NCBI RefSeq assembly: GCF_008704935.1
Contig: NZ_CP023692.1
Span: 62,001 to 126,000, forward strand
DNA from: Streptomyces vinaceus
Lineage (GTDB): Bacteria > Actinomycetota > Actinomycetes > Streptomycetales > Streptomycetaceae
Direction of reading: 5' to 3'
Length of the DNA stretch: 64,000 bases
How positions within the stretch are numbered: position 1 is the first letter of the stretch; each line of letters opens with the position of its first letter. The translations under genes and the position numbers were made by a program. Under the pieces are notes generated by a model, which saw nothing but the letters and a program-made list of their open reading frames with translations, had not been told where the DNA came from and ran no database searches. This document shows positions 24,837 to 33,737 of the stretch, in pieces.

Positions 24837-25166
24837 GATCGCGTCCCTGTCGATTCCCTTCTCCTGGTAGTCGGAACGGCCGAAAGTCGGGGATCGGCGC
24901 CACCATCGCCCGCAGACCGGGCCGTCCGCTGCCTCGGCACACAACGCCACGACAGATCACCCAACCGGGCTAACCCCGGGAACACCGGCCAGCGCGGGCT
25001 GAGGGAACAGGGCATGGGGTCGCCACGCAGTTGGGTGAGGTCGCGCATGACCCGGGCCTGCTGCGGCCCTGCCCAGCGACGGAGCCAGTCGCGAGTGGGC
25101 GCAGCAGAAACGTCCACCCCCGCTGACGGGGGCGTGTCGGTCCGCAGGGAGAGCCGTTGTCATGGT
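24837..25166. other. Intergenic stretch before the IS5-type stub
   Basis: About 330 bases with no supported gene. A small CCCCCGC/GCGGGGG-type hairpin near 25117-25132 lies just before the stub and could be part of an insertion-sequence end, but no matching end was found. Confidence 0.35.
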
Positions 25167-25511
25167 GTGAGTGAATGTGACGACCTCAAGGACGGGGAGT
25201 GGGCCGTGATCCGCGCGCTGTTGCCGCGCTGCGGGCCTGGCGGGCCGGATTACCGGGCCATCGTCAACGGCATCCTGTGGCAGCAGCGCGGCGGACGGCG
25301 CTGGCACGACCTGCCCACCCGCTACGGACCCTGGCACCGCTGCGCCGAACGCCTGCGCCTGTGGCAGACGGACGGCACCTGGCACAACGTCCTCACCTAC
25401 TTGGCCGCCAGCCGGCCGCTCCCCCGCCACACGGACCAGACCCGCGACACGGCGAAACCTTCCCTCACGCGGGAGGCGATCGATGACTGGAACAGCCCAT
25501 GGCTTCCATAA
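25167..25511 (+). pseudogene. IS5-family transposase N-terminal stub (DUF4096-like)
   Basis: Open frame of 114 residues from GTG 25167. It matches the N-terminal domain of IS5-type transposases of streptomycetes: DLKDGEWAVIRALLP, a DYRAIVNGILWQQRGGRRWHD block, LPTRYGPWHRCAERLRLW and GTWHNVL. In the intact element a second part with the DDE catalytic residues follows, often in a shifted frame; none is present before the carbonic anhydrase gene. No inverted repeats or target duplication were identified. A C-terminal piece of a similar transposase lies at 39172-39480. Confidence 0.75.
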
Positions 25512-25670
25512 CCGCCGCCGTGATCAGGGATCTGTCTGCGCGCGCAGGGGCGAGCCCATTGAAGCAAGGAGCATTTTGGGTGGATTCGCCGCGCAGGGAC
25601 CTCCCTCGGGCTGCACGATCAGGGGACCCCTGGGCGTGCCGTTCGGCGGGGCGTTTCGTACGCTGCCGCC

Positions 25671-26312
25671 ATGGCTTTCACTCCTGTTTCTCCTGCTCAG
25701 GCACTCGACGCGCTGCTGTCCGGCAACCGCCGGTTCGTGATAGAAGCGCCTGCCCATCCCAACCAGGATGCCGCCCGGCGGGCGGAGCTGGCACCTGCCC
25801 AGAAGCCGTTCGCGGTCGTTCTGGGCTGTTCCGACTCGCGGCTGGCCGCCGAGATCATCTTCGATCAGGGCTTGGGCGACCTGTTCGTCGTCCGCACCGC
25901 CGGGCACGTCCTCGGTGCGGAAGTCCTCGGCAGCATCGAGTACGGCACCAGCGTGCTGGACTGCCGCCTGGTCGTGGTGCTGGGCCACGACTCCTGCGGC
26001 GCCGTCGCAGCAGCCCGCGCCGCCGTCGAGGACGGCCTGCCCGCCGCCGGCTACGTCCGCGACGTCGTCGAACGCGTCACCCCCAGCGTGCTCGCCGCCC
26101 GCGCCGCGGGATCGACCACGGACAGCGACTTCATCGACGCCCACATCCAGCACACCGTGGACCTGCTCCTGGAGCGCTCCCGCGTCCTGGCCGACCAGGT
26201 GGCCTCCGGCCGCACCGGGGTGGTGGGCCTCGCCTACCGGCTTGCCGAGGGCAACGCCCGGCTCGTCACCGCCCACGGCATCCCCACCACGACCGACACC
26301 CTGTCGGCCTGA
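25671..26312 (+). CDS. Beta-class carbonic anhydrase
   Basis: Zinc enzyme of 213 residues converting CO2 and water to bicarbonate in the cytoplasm. The zinc ligands are clear: CSDSR (Cys53, with Asp55 next to it), and HDSCG (His106, Cys109). VVRTAGHVLGAEVLGSIEYG is the standard helix between them. Length and motif spacing fit the beta class. No good ribosome site is visible before the ATG at 25671, which may mean weak translation or a leaderless message. A strong hairpin follows. Confidence 0.92.
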   Translation: MAFTPVSPAQALDALLSGNRRFVIEAPAHPNQDAARRAELAPAQKPFAVVLGCSDSRLAAEIIFDQGLGDLFVVRTAGHVLGAEVLGSIEYGTSVLDCRLVVVLGHDSCGAVAAARAAVEDGLPAAGYVRDVVERVTPSVLAARAAGSTTDSDFIDAHIQHTVDLLLERSRVLADQVASGRTGVVGLAYRLAEGNARLVTAHGIPTTTDTLSA

Positions 26313-26350
26313 CCCGCCGGCCGGCACTCGCACTCCCGCCTCAAGCGAGG

Positions 26351-26380
26351 GGGCCGGGACCTCGCTAGTGGTCCCGGCCC
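26351..26380 (+). terminator. Hairpin after carbonic anhydrase
   Basis: Arms GGGCCGGGACC (26351-26361) and GGTCCCGGCCC (26370-26380) pair perfectly around an eight-base loop, 38 bases after the stop. Confidence 0.75.
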
Positions 26381-26913
26381 GGTTCTCGCGTGCCATGCGC
26401 CGGGTTCGTCATCCAGCGGCGTCGGGCTGGCGCCGCTGGATGGCGGACCTCCGCTGTCGATTCACGTTCGATTTCGGGGAAGCCGGTCTGCTGTGCACGC
26501 GCCCGTTCGCGGGCGGCACCGGGTCAGTTGGGCGGCTGCGCCTTCTGCTCGAATGGCTCCGCAGGAGGCGCTGCCTGCACGAAAGCCCGTTACTGCGGGA
26601 TCGCCTCAGTCGCCTTGGGCCCTGCGACCGGAACGGGATCGGCCGTGCGGGGTCAGCGTGAGGACGTGCTCCTGGAGGATCGGCAAGGCGGGCGCGGTCC
26701 GCGTCTGTCACGGGTTCGACACCTGGGCCGGCTGGGTCAGCCCTCTTCGCGTCTCTGACGAAGGGCGGGGCCGGTCAGGCGTCCATGTGGTCGGCGATCA
26801 CGTTGGGCGTGGGCTCGGCGGAACTGAGGTCGGTGTTCGACCCGCGGGCCACCGAGCCCGGAGCGAGGGCGTGCCGTGCCGATGCGCCGTTGGTTTTCCG
26901 GCCGTGGGCGCTG
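26381..26913. other. Gene-less interval
   Basis: About 530 bases downstream of both the carbonic anhydrase and the MEDS kinase genes (convergent). Open frames here are short or out of codon bias; nothing is recognised. Confidence 0.4.
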
Positions 26914-27873
26914 CTATTGCGGGACGTCCATGTGGAGACGGACGGTGGTGCCCTGGTCGGGGGTAGAGCGGATTTCGACCAGATCGCAGAGTTGGTGCGC
27001 GAGCCACAGACCGCGGCCGCCGATCTGGTTCGCGTCCGGGCGGGTGCGGCCTGCCATCACGTCGGAGATGTAGCCGGCGTCACGGAACTCGGAGAGGAAC
27101 GTGGAGTCCTGCACCCAGGTGCGCAGGGTTCCTCGGCCCCCGCCGTGGCGGATGCTGTTCGTGGCGATCTCTGTAACGGCCACGGCAAGCTTCGGTAGCC
27201 GGTCGTCCGGTACACCGGCGTCGGACGCGCACTGGGAGACCTTGGAGCGGATCGCCGCCAGGTCACCGTTCGTATAGCTCAGCTCCTGGTACGGATCGCA
27301 CGGGTCGGCCAGGGCCTCGAAGGGGTATTCCTCCGCGGTGAGGTACTGCTCGTTGCGTACGTACCGGTGTTCCTGGCGGATCAGCGGATGGCAGCGGGAG
27401 AGTGACTGCAGGGCGTCTTGGTCCCCGTCGGCAGCGTCGTAGGGGCACAGCATCGACCAGGCTGGGCTTTGTGCGAAGGCGCGGTTCAGCAGCCATTCGT
27501 GGTAACGCATCTCGGAGAGATGAGCGGCGTTGCGCGCCTGACGCCAAGCGGTTTCGCCAATGCCTCGTACGGGCCTGTCCCCCTCGCCCCGCTCGCTCAT
27601 CCAGGCCGTCCAGGCCGCGATCAGCCGGCCCGGACTGGGGCTGACCGTCGTGTCGACGAAGGTGACGGCCGGCTCGTCAGCCAGTTCATCCCGCAGCAGC
27701 GACGCCCTGTCCGATGGAACGGCGACGACCACCGCCTCTTCGGCTTCCAGTGCCTCACGGATGAAACCGAGCGTTCCGGTCAGAAACTGTGCTTCCCCAC
27801 GATAGGGATAGAACTGGTGACGGAATCCGTTCATGTCCGGTTCGGAAGGGTGCGCGGGAACGGTCATGGTCAT
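26914..27873 (-). CDS. MEDS-domain anti-sigma regulatory kinase
   Basis: Protein of 319 residues: an N-terminal MEDS domain (methanogen/methylotroph DcmR sensory; HQFYPYRGEAQFLTGTLGFI and on, about 10-180), joined to a C-terminal HATPase_c_2 anti-sigma kinase of the SpoIIAB/RsbW type. Its N-box is AVTEIATNSIRHGGG and its G-box includes GGRGLWLAHQL. It should phosphorylate an antagonist such as the neighbouring STAS proteins, or bind a sigma factor. The ATG at 27873 overlaps the stop of the upstream MEDS-STAS gene (ATGA), so the kinase and its probable antagonist are made together. Confidence 0.85.
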   Translation of the reverse strand: MTMTVPAHPSEPDMNGFRHQFYPYRGEAQFLTGTLGFIREALEAEEAVVVAVPSDRASLLRDELADEPAVTFVDTTVSPSPGRLIAAWTAWMSERGEGDRPVRGIGETAWRQARNAAHLSEMRYHEWLLNRAFAQSPAWSMLCPYDAADGDQDALQSLSRCHPLIRQEHRYVRNEQYLTAEEYPFEALADPCDPYQELSYTNGDLAAIRSKVSQCASDAGVPDDRLPKLAVAVTEIATNSIRHGGGRGTLRTWVQDSTFLSEFRDAGYISDVMAGRTRPDANQIGGRGLWLAHQLCDLVEIRSTPDQGTTVRLHMDVPQ

Positions 27874-28676
27874 GCTGCCATCACCACCGGTACCTCGTCG
27901 GTTGCGTAGCCCGCGAGTTCCCAGCACAGGCGAACTGTTTCGCTCGCGCCTTCCACCACGATCCTGCGGCCAGGAAGGTGGCGGGCCGCATCGACGAGAG
28001 CGTGCATTCCGGCAGCGTCGATCATCTCAAGGGTGTCGAAGCGCAGTTTCATCACGGGTGGGCGTTGTATCGCTGCACGTACGGCAGCGTTGAATGCCGA
28101 TGCGCATTCCGAATCGATCACTCCGTCAACGCTCCAGCTGTCGGCGCCCGTACTGAACATCCGGAAGGCCGGACGTTCAGCTCGTTTGCCCATCTCGTGC
28201 GGGTGCACACATACCACGTGTTCCAGCGTAGTCGCCTGCCACTGCGAGGGGTGAAAGGCGCATACGACGATGGCGCCGCTCTCCGAGGCGAACTCGTCCA
28301 GCTTCAGCTCCCGGGACAGCCAGTCCTCGGCGCTGTCGGACGCTGTCGCGGGGATCCCCTCGGCCAGCACACGTACCGATCGGTACCCCTCACGTGCTGC
28401 GGTCCGGGCCTCGCGGCGAACGGCGTCCAGAACGGAGTCGGGGTTTGTCGGGTGGGGAAAGTCCAGCATCACCGAAGTGGAGGGCACAGCGACCCGCGGG
28501 AGGCCGGAAGTGGCGCCGCCAGAGCCGACGACCACGATCTTGTCCCCGTACAGGGCTCCGTCCGCTACGTAAGCCCGCGCGTCGGCAGGGAATCGGGCAG
28601 CCTCGTCCATGAGCCAGCAGACGTGGTCCCCGAGCTCGACCTCGTCCAACGTCGACAACGCCCGCGTCGCTCTCAC
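27870..28676 (-). CDS. MEDS-STAS anti-sigma factor antagonist
   Basis: Protein of 268 residues with an N-terminal MEDS sensory domain (LGDHVCWLMDEAARFPADARAYV) and a C-terminal STAS domain (KLRFDTLEMIDAAGMHALVDAA). In the usual phosphoacceptor position (DSS-type) this protein reads IDAAGM, so the serine is replaced by alanine. If it is an antagonist it probably cannot be switched off by the canonical phosphorylation. GTG 28676 is preceded by GGAAGGGG. It overlaps by four bases with the MEDS kinase downstream. Confidence 0.8.
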   Translation of the reverse strand: MRATRALSTLDEVELGDHVCWLMDEAARFPADARAYVADGALYGDKIVVVGSGGATSGLPRVAVPSTSVMLDFPHPTNPDSVLDAVRREARTAAREGYRSVRVLAEGIPATASDSAEDWLSRELKLDEFASESGAIVVCAFHPSQWQATTLEHVVCVHPHEMGKRAERPAFRMFSTGADSWSVDGVIDSECASAFNAAVRAAIQRPPVMKLRFDTLEMIDAAGMHALVDAARHLPGRRIVVEGASETVRLCWELAGYATDEVPVVMAA

Positions 28677-29347
28677 CTCGCCCCTTCCCGGCCTCCCGGC
28701 CCAGTCCTGCGAACCAGCACAATACTGCGTCCGGCGGAGTGATCGTTAAGCCCATCGCTCTCAAGCACAGAGCCACAGGACCACCGACCGCGCGGCACTC
28801 ACCGCCCTCCCGCTGACGGCGCCGCAACAGGTGTCCGCTGGCCTCGATCCCTCTGCTCAAGGCAGCGGCATCATGGCCCGGGACAGCGTTCCCGCACCGG
28901 CTCAGCCGCTCGACCCCGCGCCCGTCGCGCTGCGGCCCAGCGTGGGTGCTGGCCTGACCGCCGCGATGGGCCAGGGCCCCGCCCGGGGGGCCGCTCCGTT
29001 GCCTCACGGCCCGACTGGAGGAGACGTTCCTCAGCAGTCTGCTGGGAATGGCCACAGCGGCCGTGGCAGGCCTGCTCGGCCGCCGCCGCCGGCCCTGACA
29101 CCCGACGCCGTCATCGCCGCCCATGATGAGCCGTACAGCCGCTCGGGGCGGCGGGGTCGGAGCGCAGGCGCCCCCATGGGGCGGCCCGCCGAAGGCGCTC
29201 GGGTTTCCTGGCGGCGGGGTGTGCACCCCACCCAGTTAAACGATCCGGACACCGATCCGGTTTCAGGCCGGGCCGCGTTCCATGAGAGCCCGGGGTTGAC
29301 TCCTGCCGCCGGTACGCGGTGGGGCGGGCCGCCGGCTCCGCTCAGCG
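28677..29347. other. Gene-less interval upstream of the MEDS operon
   Basis: About 670 bases. The last 80 bases before 28676 must include the MEDS operon promoter. The rest shows only short conflicting frames on both strands. Confidence 0.4.
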
Positions 29348-29689
29348 TCACAGGGAGAGGTAGTAGTGGCCGACCGCGGACAGATAGCTGGGGTCAGCTG
29401 TCTCGCTGTCGGTGGTGAACCGTGGAGCGGCTTTGATCTGCTCCCGGCTCGGTGCGACCTTCACCGTCTGCGCTTCGGTGTCGATGCCGATGACGGCACC
29501 GGCCGGGATCAGCACGCTCCGGCCGAACACCCACGCTCCGGTGTCGACCACCAAGTGCTGCATGCCGGGCTGGTCCTGCTGGCGGTCCACATGCCCGACG
29601 GCGCCATCAGCGGCCTCCACGGTGAACCCCACCAGCGACTGCCCCGATGTATAGCCGCTGTCCTGCGCGTACATCCACACACTGCTCAC
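29348..29689 (-). CDS. PRC-barrel domain protein
   Basis: Protein of 113 residues from GTG 29689. A PRC-barrel-like fold is indicated by SLVGFTVEAADGAVGHVDRQ, QHLVVDTGAWVFGRSVLIPA and GAVIGIDTEAQTVKVAPSREQIKAAP. PRC-barrel proteins bind RNA or partner proteins; stand-alone stress-associated forms are frequent in Streptomyces. The start was chosen where the domain begins; a longer open frame upstream is Arg/Pro-rich and unlikely to be coding. The tail (DPSYLSAVGHYYLSL) is unusual, being aromatic-rich, and is the end of the protein. Confidence 0.75.
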   Translation of the reverse strand: MSSVWMYAQDSGYTSGQSLVGFTVEAADGAVGHVDRQQDQPGMQHLVVDTGAWVFGRSVLIPAGAVIGIDTEAQTVKVAPSREQIKAAPRFTTDSETADPSYLSAVGHYYLSL

Positions 29690-30212
29690 AGAGCCGCCCC
29701 CGCACCCTCGGCAACCAAGGCCCCGGGGGGCCTCCTCGATCCATATCGTCCCCCGCATTCCCCTGCCTGCGCAGGACAATCGAAGGCTGCGGCCAATGAA
29801 CCTCGGCCGGGACGCGGCCGATGGAGCCCGGCACTTGCGATGGCCAGGCGGCCGAGGAAGCCCGTGCCGGGCACTGTTGACGCGCCGCCCGGCGCGTCGG
29901 AGAGCAGGCCGCATGGCGTGTGGACGGCGCTCACCAGTGCGGAATCACGATCTCCCAGCCCCCCTGCCCTTTACACCCCGCGCGCACAGCTGAACAGAGG
30001 GTAGCCCCCCAGTACATCCGTTCGAGATCCAGGCGGTCGGTGGACACGTCAGCGCCCCCGCCGACCCGCGAGCAATCCCGGAGCGGCGATGAATCTTGCT
30101 GGTCAGCCGGTCAGTCGCGGTGGAACAGGAGTGCGCCGCCTCTTGTCCGGAGCCTGCCTTCTTCACGCGGACCTTTCACCGCCGGGACTCCGGGCGCGGG
30201 ACGGCCGGGGGC
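29690..30212. other. Gene-less interval
   Basis: About 520 bases. Open frames on both strands lack consistent codon bias, and no product is recognised. Confidence 0.4.
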
Positions 30213-30446
30213 TCAGGATCCGAAGACGCGCAGCACGCGCGGAGCGTTGGGCAGGTCTTCAGGGCGGGCGGCGGTGCCGGTCAGGGGCATCAGATGCCCG
30301 TTGGCGCAGTCGTCGAGCCGCTGATGGTCGATCTCCCAGTCCCAGCCGTCCGGGAGCGCTGGGGAACTGGTGGCGTAGAGCGGCTGGCGGCAGGACCGAC
30401 ACCAGTAGAACACCCGGCCCCTCACACTGATCCGCCGCGCCGGCAC
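30213..30446 (-). CDS. Small hypothetical protein with zinc-ribbon-like CxxC
   Basis: Up to 77 residues, perhaps starting at an internal GTG. The sequence FYWCRSCRQPLYAT, DGWDWEIDHQRLDDC and NGHLMPL shows a CxxC pair followed by a further cysteine and histidines, compatible with a small zinc-binding fold. Codon bias supports coding. No family is known to me. It stands alone between empty stretches. Confidence 0.5.
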   Translation of the reverse strand: MPARRISVRGRVFYWCRSCRQPLYATSSPALPDGWDWEIDHQRLDDCANGHLMPLTGTAARPEDLPNAPRVLRVFGS

Positions 30447-31071
30447 GGCACGCGGCCGCCGGGCGTGGGCGCCGGACTGCCACCGGGCAGGCTGAGCCCG
30501 TCAGGACGGGCAGGTGCCGGCCAGAAGAACCAGAAGAACCAGAAGAAACGGAATAGATCATTCACGTCAGCTGAAACGATCCGCCCGCCTCCACGTCACC
30601 GCTCCCGCCCGAGAACCGACCTTCTGATAGTCGAACCCACCGACGCGGCAGGTCTCGCGAAGACGACCGTGGCTTCCGGGCACGACCGGGACCAGATTGC
30701 AGACCACGCGACCGCGACTGCGAACAGTGCGGCGTCCGGGACCGGCCGGGGAGAAAGCCGGTGGGGCGGCACCCCGGCTTGCCGGGGGCGCGCCATCGTT
30801 CACGGACGACTGCGGGCAGCCGAAATCGAACACGGGGTGAGGCATCCGCAGGACCCAGCCTCGCCCTGCCATCGTCGCGAGTCCGTGAGCGAGCCGGCCG
30901 GTGACTCTCGGGCAATGGGGATGTGTCCTACCGACGCCGACCCGGCGGGGCTAGCCTTGCTGCTGCGGCTCGGCGACGGATCTTTTGCGCCACAGGCGGG
31001 CAGCGGGGGTGGGACGCCGGGAGACATCCACTCCGGCGGTTACCGGATGAAAGCGGGGGAAAGTGCGCGAT
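30447..31071. other. Gene-less interval before the SpoIIAB-like gene
   Basis: About 625 bases with one 9-bp tandem repeat and otherwise only short mixed frames. The last 100 bases presumably contain the promoter of the anti-sigma kinase. Confidence 0.4.
30521..30547. repeat. 9-bp tandem repeat (CCAGAAGAA, 3 units)
   Basis: Three perfect units in a non-coding stretch, A-rich compared with the surroundings. Confidence 0.85.
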
Positions 31072-31476
31072 ATGGAACAGTCGACGGTGTCTGACCAGCT
31101 CCTGCCCGAGTCTCTGGGAGCGGGCCTCAGCTGCGCGGAGGCCCGCGATTCCGCACGCGAAGGCCTGGCCGGTCTGAACCTACCCCCCGCTGAAATGGAC
31201 AACGTACTGACGGTGGTGACCGAGATGGTCTCCAACGCCAGCCGCCACGCCGGCGGCGCCACCGCGTTCCACGTCACCGCCGGGGCAGGCGCCGTCACCG
31301 TCGAGGTGTCCGACCGCTCAACCTCTGCGCCCCGGATCCAGCCCTGGGCACCGGATGAACCCGGCGGCTTCGGCTGGCGGCTGGTCAATCAGCTCGCCAC
31401 CACCGACGTCCACATCCACCGCGACGGCAAGACCATCACGGCCACGCTCACCGCCGCCACGACCGGCCGACCCTGA
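31072..31476 (+). CDS. SpoIIAB/RsbW-like anti-sigma kinase (stand-alone ATPase)
   Basis: Single-domain HATPase_c_2 protein of 134 residues. The N-box is VVTEMVSNASRHAGGA and the G-box GGFGWRLVNQLA. Proteins of this group hold a sigma factor or phosphorylate a STAS antagonist. The ATG at 31072 is preferred over GTG 31063 because the purine-rich GGGGGAAAG upstream is then 7-9 bases away. It is convergent with a STAS gene whose stop lies 13 bases from this stop, so the natural partner may be next door although on the other strand. Confidence 0.85.
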   Translation: MEQSTVSDQLLPESLGAGLSCAEARDSAREGLAGLNLPPAEMDNVLTVVTEMVSNASRHAGGATAFHVTAGAGAVTVEVSDRSTSAPRIQPWAPDEPGGFGWRLVNQLATTDVHIHRDGKTITATLTAATTGRP

Positions 31477-31488
31477 CCCCGTCGGCGC

Positions 31489-31809
31489 TCAGCCGATCTC
31501 CTCGCCGTCCTCACGCATCTCGAACAGGGCAAGCGTCCCGGTCATATCGAGCAGGCGGTGCAACTGGTCCGGCAGCGGCCCCGCCAAAGACAGCGAGCGA
31601 GTGTTGCGCAGGCGGATCAGAGTGTTGAGGAACGAAGAGTCCGCGAAGGTCACGTTCTTCACATCCAGCACCAACGGCTTCGCTCTGGTCGTCTCTCGCT
31701 CACAGGTGGCCTGCAGCAGGCCGACCGTGTCCTGATCGAACTCTCCGGAGCAGGCCACCACACATGCCCTGTCCGCCTCGGCACGAACCGTCACCCTCGG
31801 CGACCCCAT
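31489..31809 (-). CDS. STAS-domain anti-sigma factor antagonist
   Basis: Antagonist of 106 residues. The beta-strand/helix pattern and phosphoacceptor motif VTFADSSFLNTLI (Ser58) are conserved, so it can be regulated by phosphorylation. GGAGGG lies just before the ATG at 31809. It faces the anti-sigma kinase gene at 31072-31476 tail to tail. Confidence 0.88.
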   Translation of the reverse strand: MGSPRVTVRAEADRACVVACSGEFDQDTVGLLQATCERETTRAKPLVLDVKNVTFADSSFLNTLIRLRNTRSLSLAGPLPDQLHRLLDMTGTLALFEMREDGEEIG

Positions 31810-32141
31810 ACGACCCTCCGGTCCCGCTCTCCATCAACACAAACCGTCCTACACCGCACCGTACGGGGAACCCGACCGAAACGACACCACGCCTGAAGCC
31901 CCAGCCGCGAGCCCTTGACGAACCCTCTCCCCACAGACCTTCGCCCGCGCCCATGAGCGCGGCGCGCACAGCGGGCAGCCTGGCCTCCGACCGCACACTC
32001 CGGCGCCGGAGCCGACGCGGCCGTGCGGGCGCCGCGAACCACGGTGGACCGGGAGCCTGCACGGCGTTGTGCCCGGTATGAACGAGACATCGAACCTGCC
32101 GGACATCCTCCTCGACAGCGTCACCGAACCCCGTCTCAAAC

Positions 32142-32304
32142 TCACCAGCGCGGACACGGCGCGCGCGTTGACGGTGCTCGGAGGAAGCCCTGGGTGGCGC
32201 CGAGCATTTCTGCGGATCGGCCCACGATGCAGGCGGGTTAGTCGTCTGAGGTAGGCAGGGTAGTCGTCGTCATCGAGACGGCCGAACGAGTTGCCTGCGG
32301 TCAC
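32142..32304 (-). pseudogene. MerR-type regulator N-terminal remnant
   Basis: From GTG 32304 the frame reads GNSFGRLDDDDYPAY, the typical head of a streptomycete MerR-like regulator. After an insertion of about 25 bases the next frame continues VGRSAEMLGATQGFLRA, the start of the helix-turn-helix, and then stops. The rest of the regulator is missing. Confidence 0.55.
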
Positions 32305-32329
32305 TGCACCTCTCTGGGGACGCCGTGGA

Positions 32330-32362
32330 GGGGCCCGGGTGCCGTTGCGGCACCCGGGCCCC
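32330..32362. terminator. 15-bp perfect hairpin with three-base loop
   Basis: Arms 32330-32344 and 32348-32362 pair exactly (GGGGCCCGGGTGCCG and its complement). It lies between the MerR remnant and the Cys-rich repeat region, with no intact gene immediately next to it, so it may be a leftover terminator. Confidence 0.6.
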
Positions 32363-32569
32363 GAAGGAACTGCTACACCATCTGCCGGCCCTCGTACTGC
32401 GCCGGCCTCCTGTTTCCGCCGACCCGACCTGACTTCGGCCGGGAGTGCGGGGATCGCGGTTGCTTGACCGGAGACCACCTCACTATCGATGTCCTGCGGT
32501 ACCCGGACCCAGAATTCCGCCCGGGCGATCCTGATGGCGCTCGGCTCCTCCGTTCTTCCCTCTGGATCG

Positions 32570-32960
32570 ATCACTTACCAAACGGGAACTGCGAACTGCT
32601 GTTACTGCTTTTCCTACTGGTGGCCTCTCTCAGCGCCACTTCGGCAGCCAGCCCCGTCGCCCATCCTGCATCCGCTCTGGCTTAGAACCCCACTGCCGAA
32701 CCTCCCGGTGCGCGCGCCCGCAGCCGACGCCTTCACCGAGGTACTTCTCACTGACATCACTGCTGGTACTGCGAACTGCACTTACTACGGGCACTGCCGC
32801 TGCGGTAACTGCGGCACTGCCTGCGGCGGCCCCTGATCACTGCGGGCCACCCGGTCCGGCTGTCAGTCCCGTCACCGTCCTGCAACCACTCTGGCTCCGG
32901 AACTCCACCGCCGCACCGTCCAAACGAACTGCAACTGCGGTACTGCTGCCCGGCAGTTCG
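32570..32960 (+). repeat. Degenerate ~180-215-bp repeat, about 2.5 units, with GTANC-coding core
   Basis: The stretch GG(A/T)ACTGCGAACTGC occurs at 32585 and 32765, exactly 180 bp apart, with a third, weaker form near 32926. A second block (CCTGCATCCGCTCTGGC and relatives) recurs at about 32649 and 32864. Both blocks repeat in the same order, which indicates duplication. Confidence 0.6.
32708..32836 (+). CDS. Putative Cys-rich peptide (RiPP-precursor-like), speculative
   Basis: Short frame within the repeat region. From GTG 32708 it encodes 42 residues: a leader-like part (FTEVLLTDITAGTANC) and a C-terminal part with six cysteines among Gly, Thr, Tyr and Asn (YYGHCRCGNCGTACGGP). The LLTD motif before a Cys-rich end recalls FxLD-type lanthipeptide precursors. 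The same frame upstream (from ATG 32489) carries a second GTANC followed by CYCFSYWW. There is no good ribosome site and no modification enzyme nearby, so coding is unproven. Confidence 0.25.
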   Translation: MRAPAADAFTEVLLTDITAGTANCTYYGHCRCGNCGTACGGP

Positions 32961-33161
32961 TCTCTGCCGGGCCTTGCGGTCTCTCTGCGTTACGAGAGAA
33001 ACCATAACCACGACACAGCCCAATGTCTACTCCCGCCGCCATAGATTTTCGCGCGCCCCGTGACGAGAAAATCGCAACCGACGAGGTTGGCCGGTCACGG
33101 ACCAGGGCACAACTGGCGGGCAGGGATCCGGCATCGACGGTGAGAGGGCAGGGAGCACGTG

Positions 33162-33551
33162 ATGGACACGCTGAGCATCGACGCCCCAGTCGCCCGTTCC
33201 GATGGCGCCGTCACCGAGGCCCGGGAGGCAGCCCGGGGCTTCCTCGGGGCTCTGCGGCCGGCCGTCGGTCCGGACTCCGCGGACACCGTGGTCCTGGTCG
33301 TCTCCGAACTCGTCACCAACGCCGTGCGCCACGGCGGCGGCACCTACGCCCTGCGCCTGAGAGCTCGTCCCGGCAGCATCGAAGTGGCCGTGGAGGATCT
33401 CAGCCCGCATCTGCCGCGCAAGCGCGTTCCCGACTTGCGCCATGGCACCGGAGGGTTCGGCTGGCGCATGGTCAACGACCTCTCCCTCGCCACCGCCGTC
33501 ACCCCCACGCCCGAAGGCGGCAAGACCGTCCGCGCCCTCCTCCCCCGCTGA
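33162..33551 (+). CDS. SpoIIAB/RsbW-like anti-sigma kinase (stand-alone ATPase)
   Basis: Single-domain HATPase_c_2 protein of 129 residues. It has VVSELVTNAVRHGGG (N-box) and GTGGFGWRMVNDLS (G-box). It is a second paralogue of the kinase at 31072-31476, with the same size and motif spacing. The ATG at 33162 has GGGAG six bases upstream. It may bind the sigma factor encoded at 34-35 kb, or phosphorylate one of the STAS proteins nearby. Confidence 0.85.
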   Translation: MDTLSIDAPVARSDGAVTEAREAARGFLGALRPAVGPDSADTVVLVVSELVTNAVRHGGGTYALRLRARPGSIEVAVEDLSPHLPRKRVPDLRHGTGGFGWRMVNDLSLATAVTPTPEGGKTVRALLPR

Positions 33552-33737
33552 CACCGAAGGAGACGGCCTGCTCCCGGTGGAGCATCGGCGTCGGCGTGCC
33601 CCGTACGCAGGGATCCCTCACGATCCCCTACCTGCGGGCCCGTCCCGCCAGTACTCCGAAGGAGCGCACGTTTGGAACGACATCCCGCGGCCAGACGGGC
33701 TTTGTAAGCCTTTCGACCGAAGAGGGAGTGATCAGCT

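Larger units (their letters stand above)
31810..33161. other. 1.35-kb stretch without a firm gene
   Basis: Holds the MerR remnant (32142-32304), a strong hairpin (32330-32362), the Cys-rich repeat region (32570-32960), and a 7-bp inverted repeat GATTTTC/GAAAATC at 33044-33050 and 33067-33073. A possible SigB-like promoter for the next gene is GGTT (33085-33088), 16 bases, GGGCAC (33105-33110). Confidence 0.4.

Noticed and set aside
31489..31809. Anti-sigma kinase and STAS antagonist as one operon
   Set aside because: They lie on opposite strands, tail to tail, so they cannot be co-transcribed from one promoter although they may still be partners.
33085..33110. SigB-type promoter before the anti-sigma kinase at 33162
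   Set aside because: GGTT, 16 bases, GGGCAC fits only loosely and similar matches arise by chance in G-rich DNA. Mentioned within the intergenic entry but not called as a feature.
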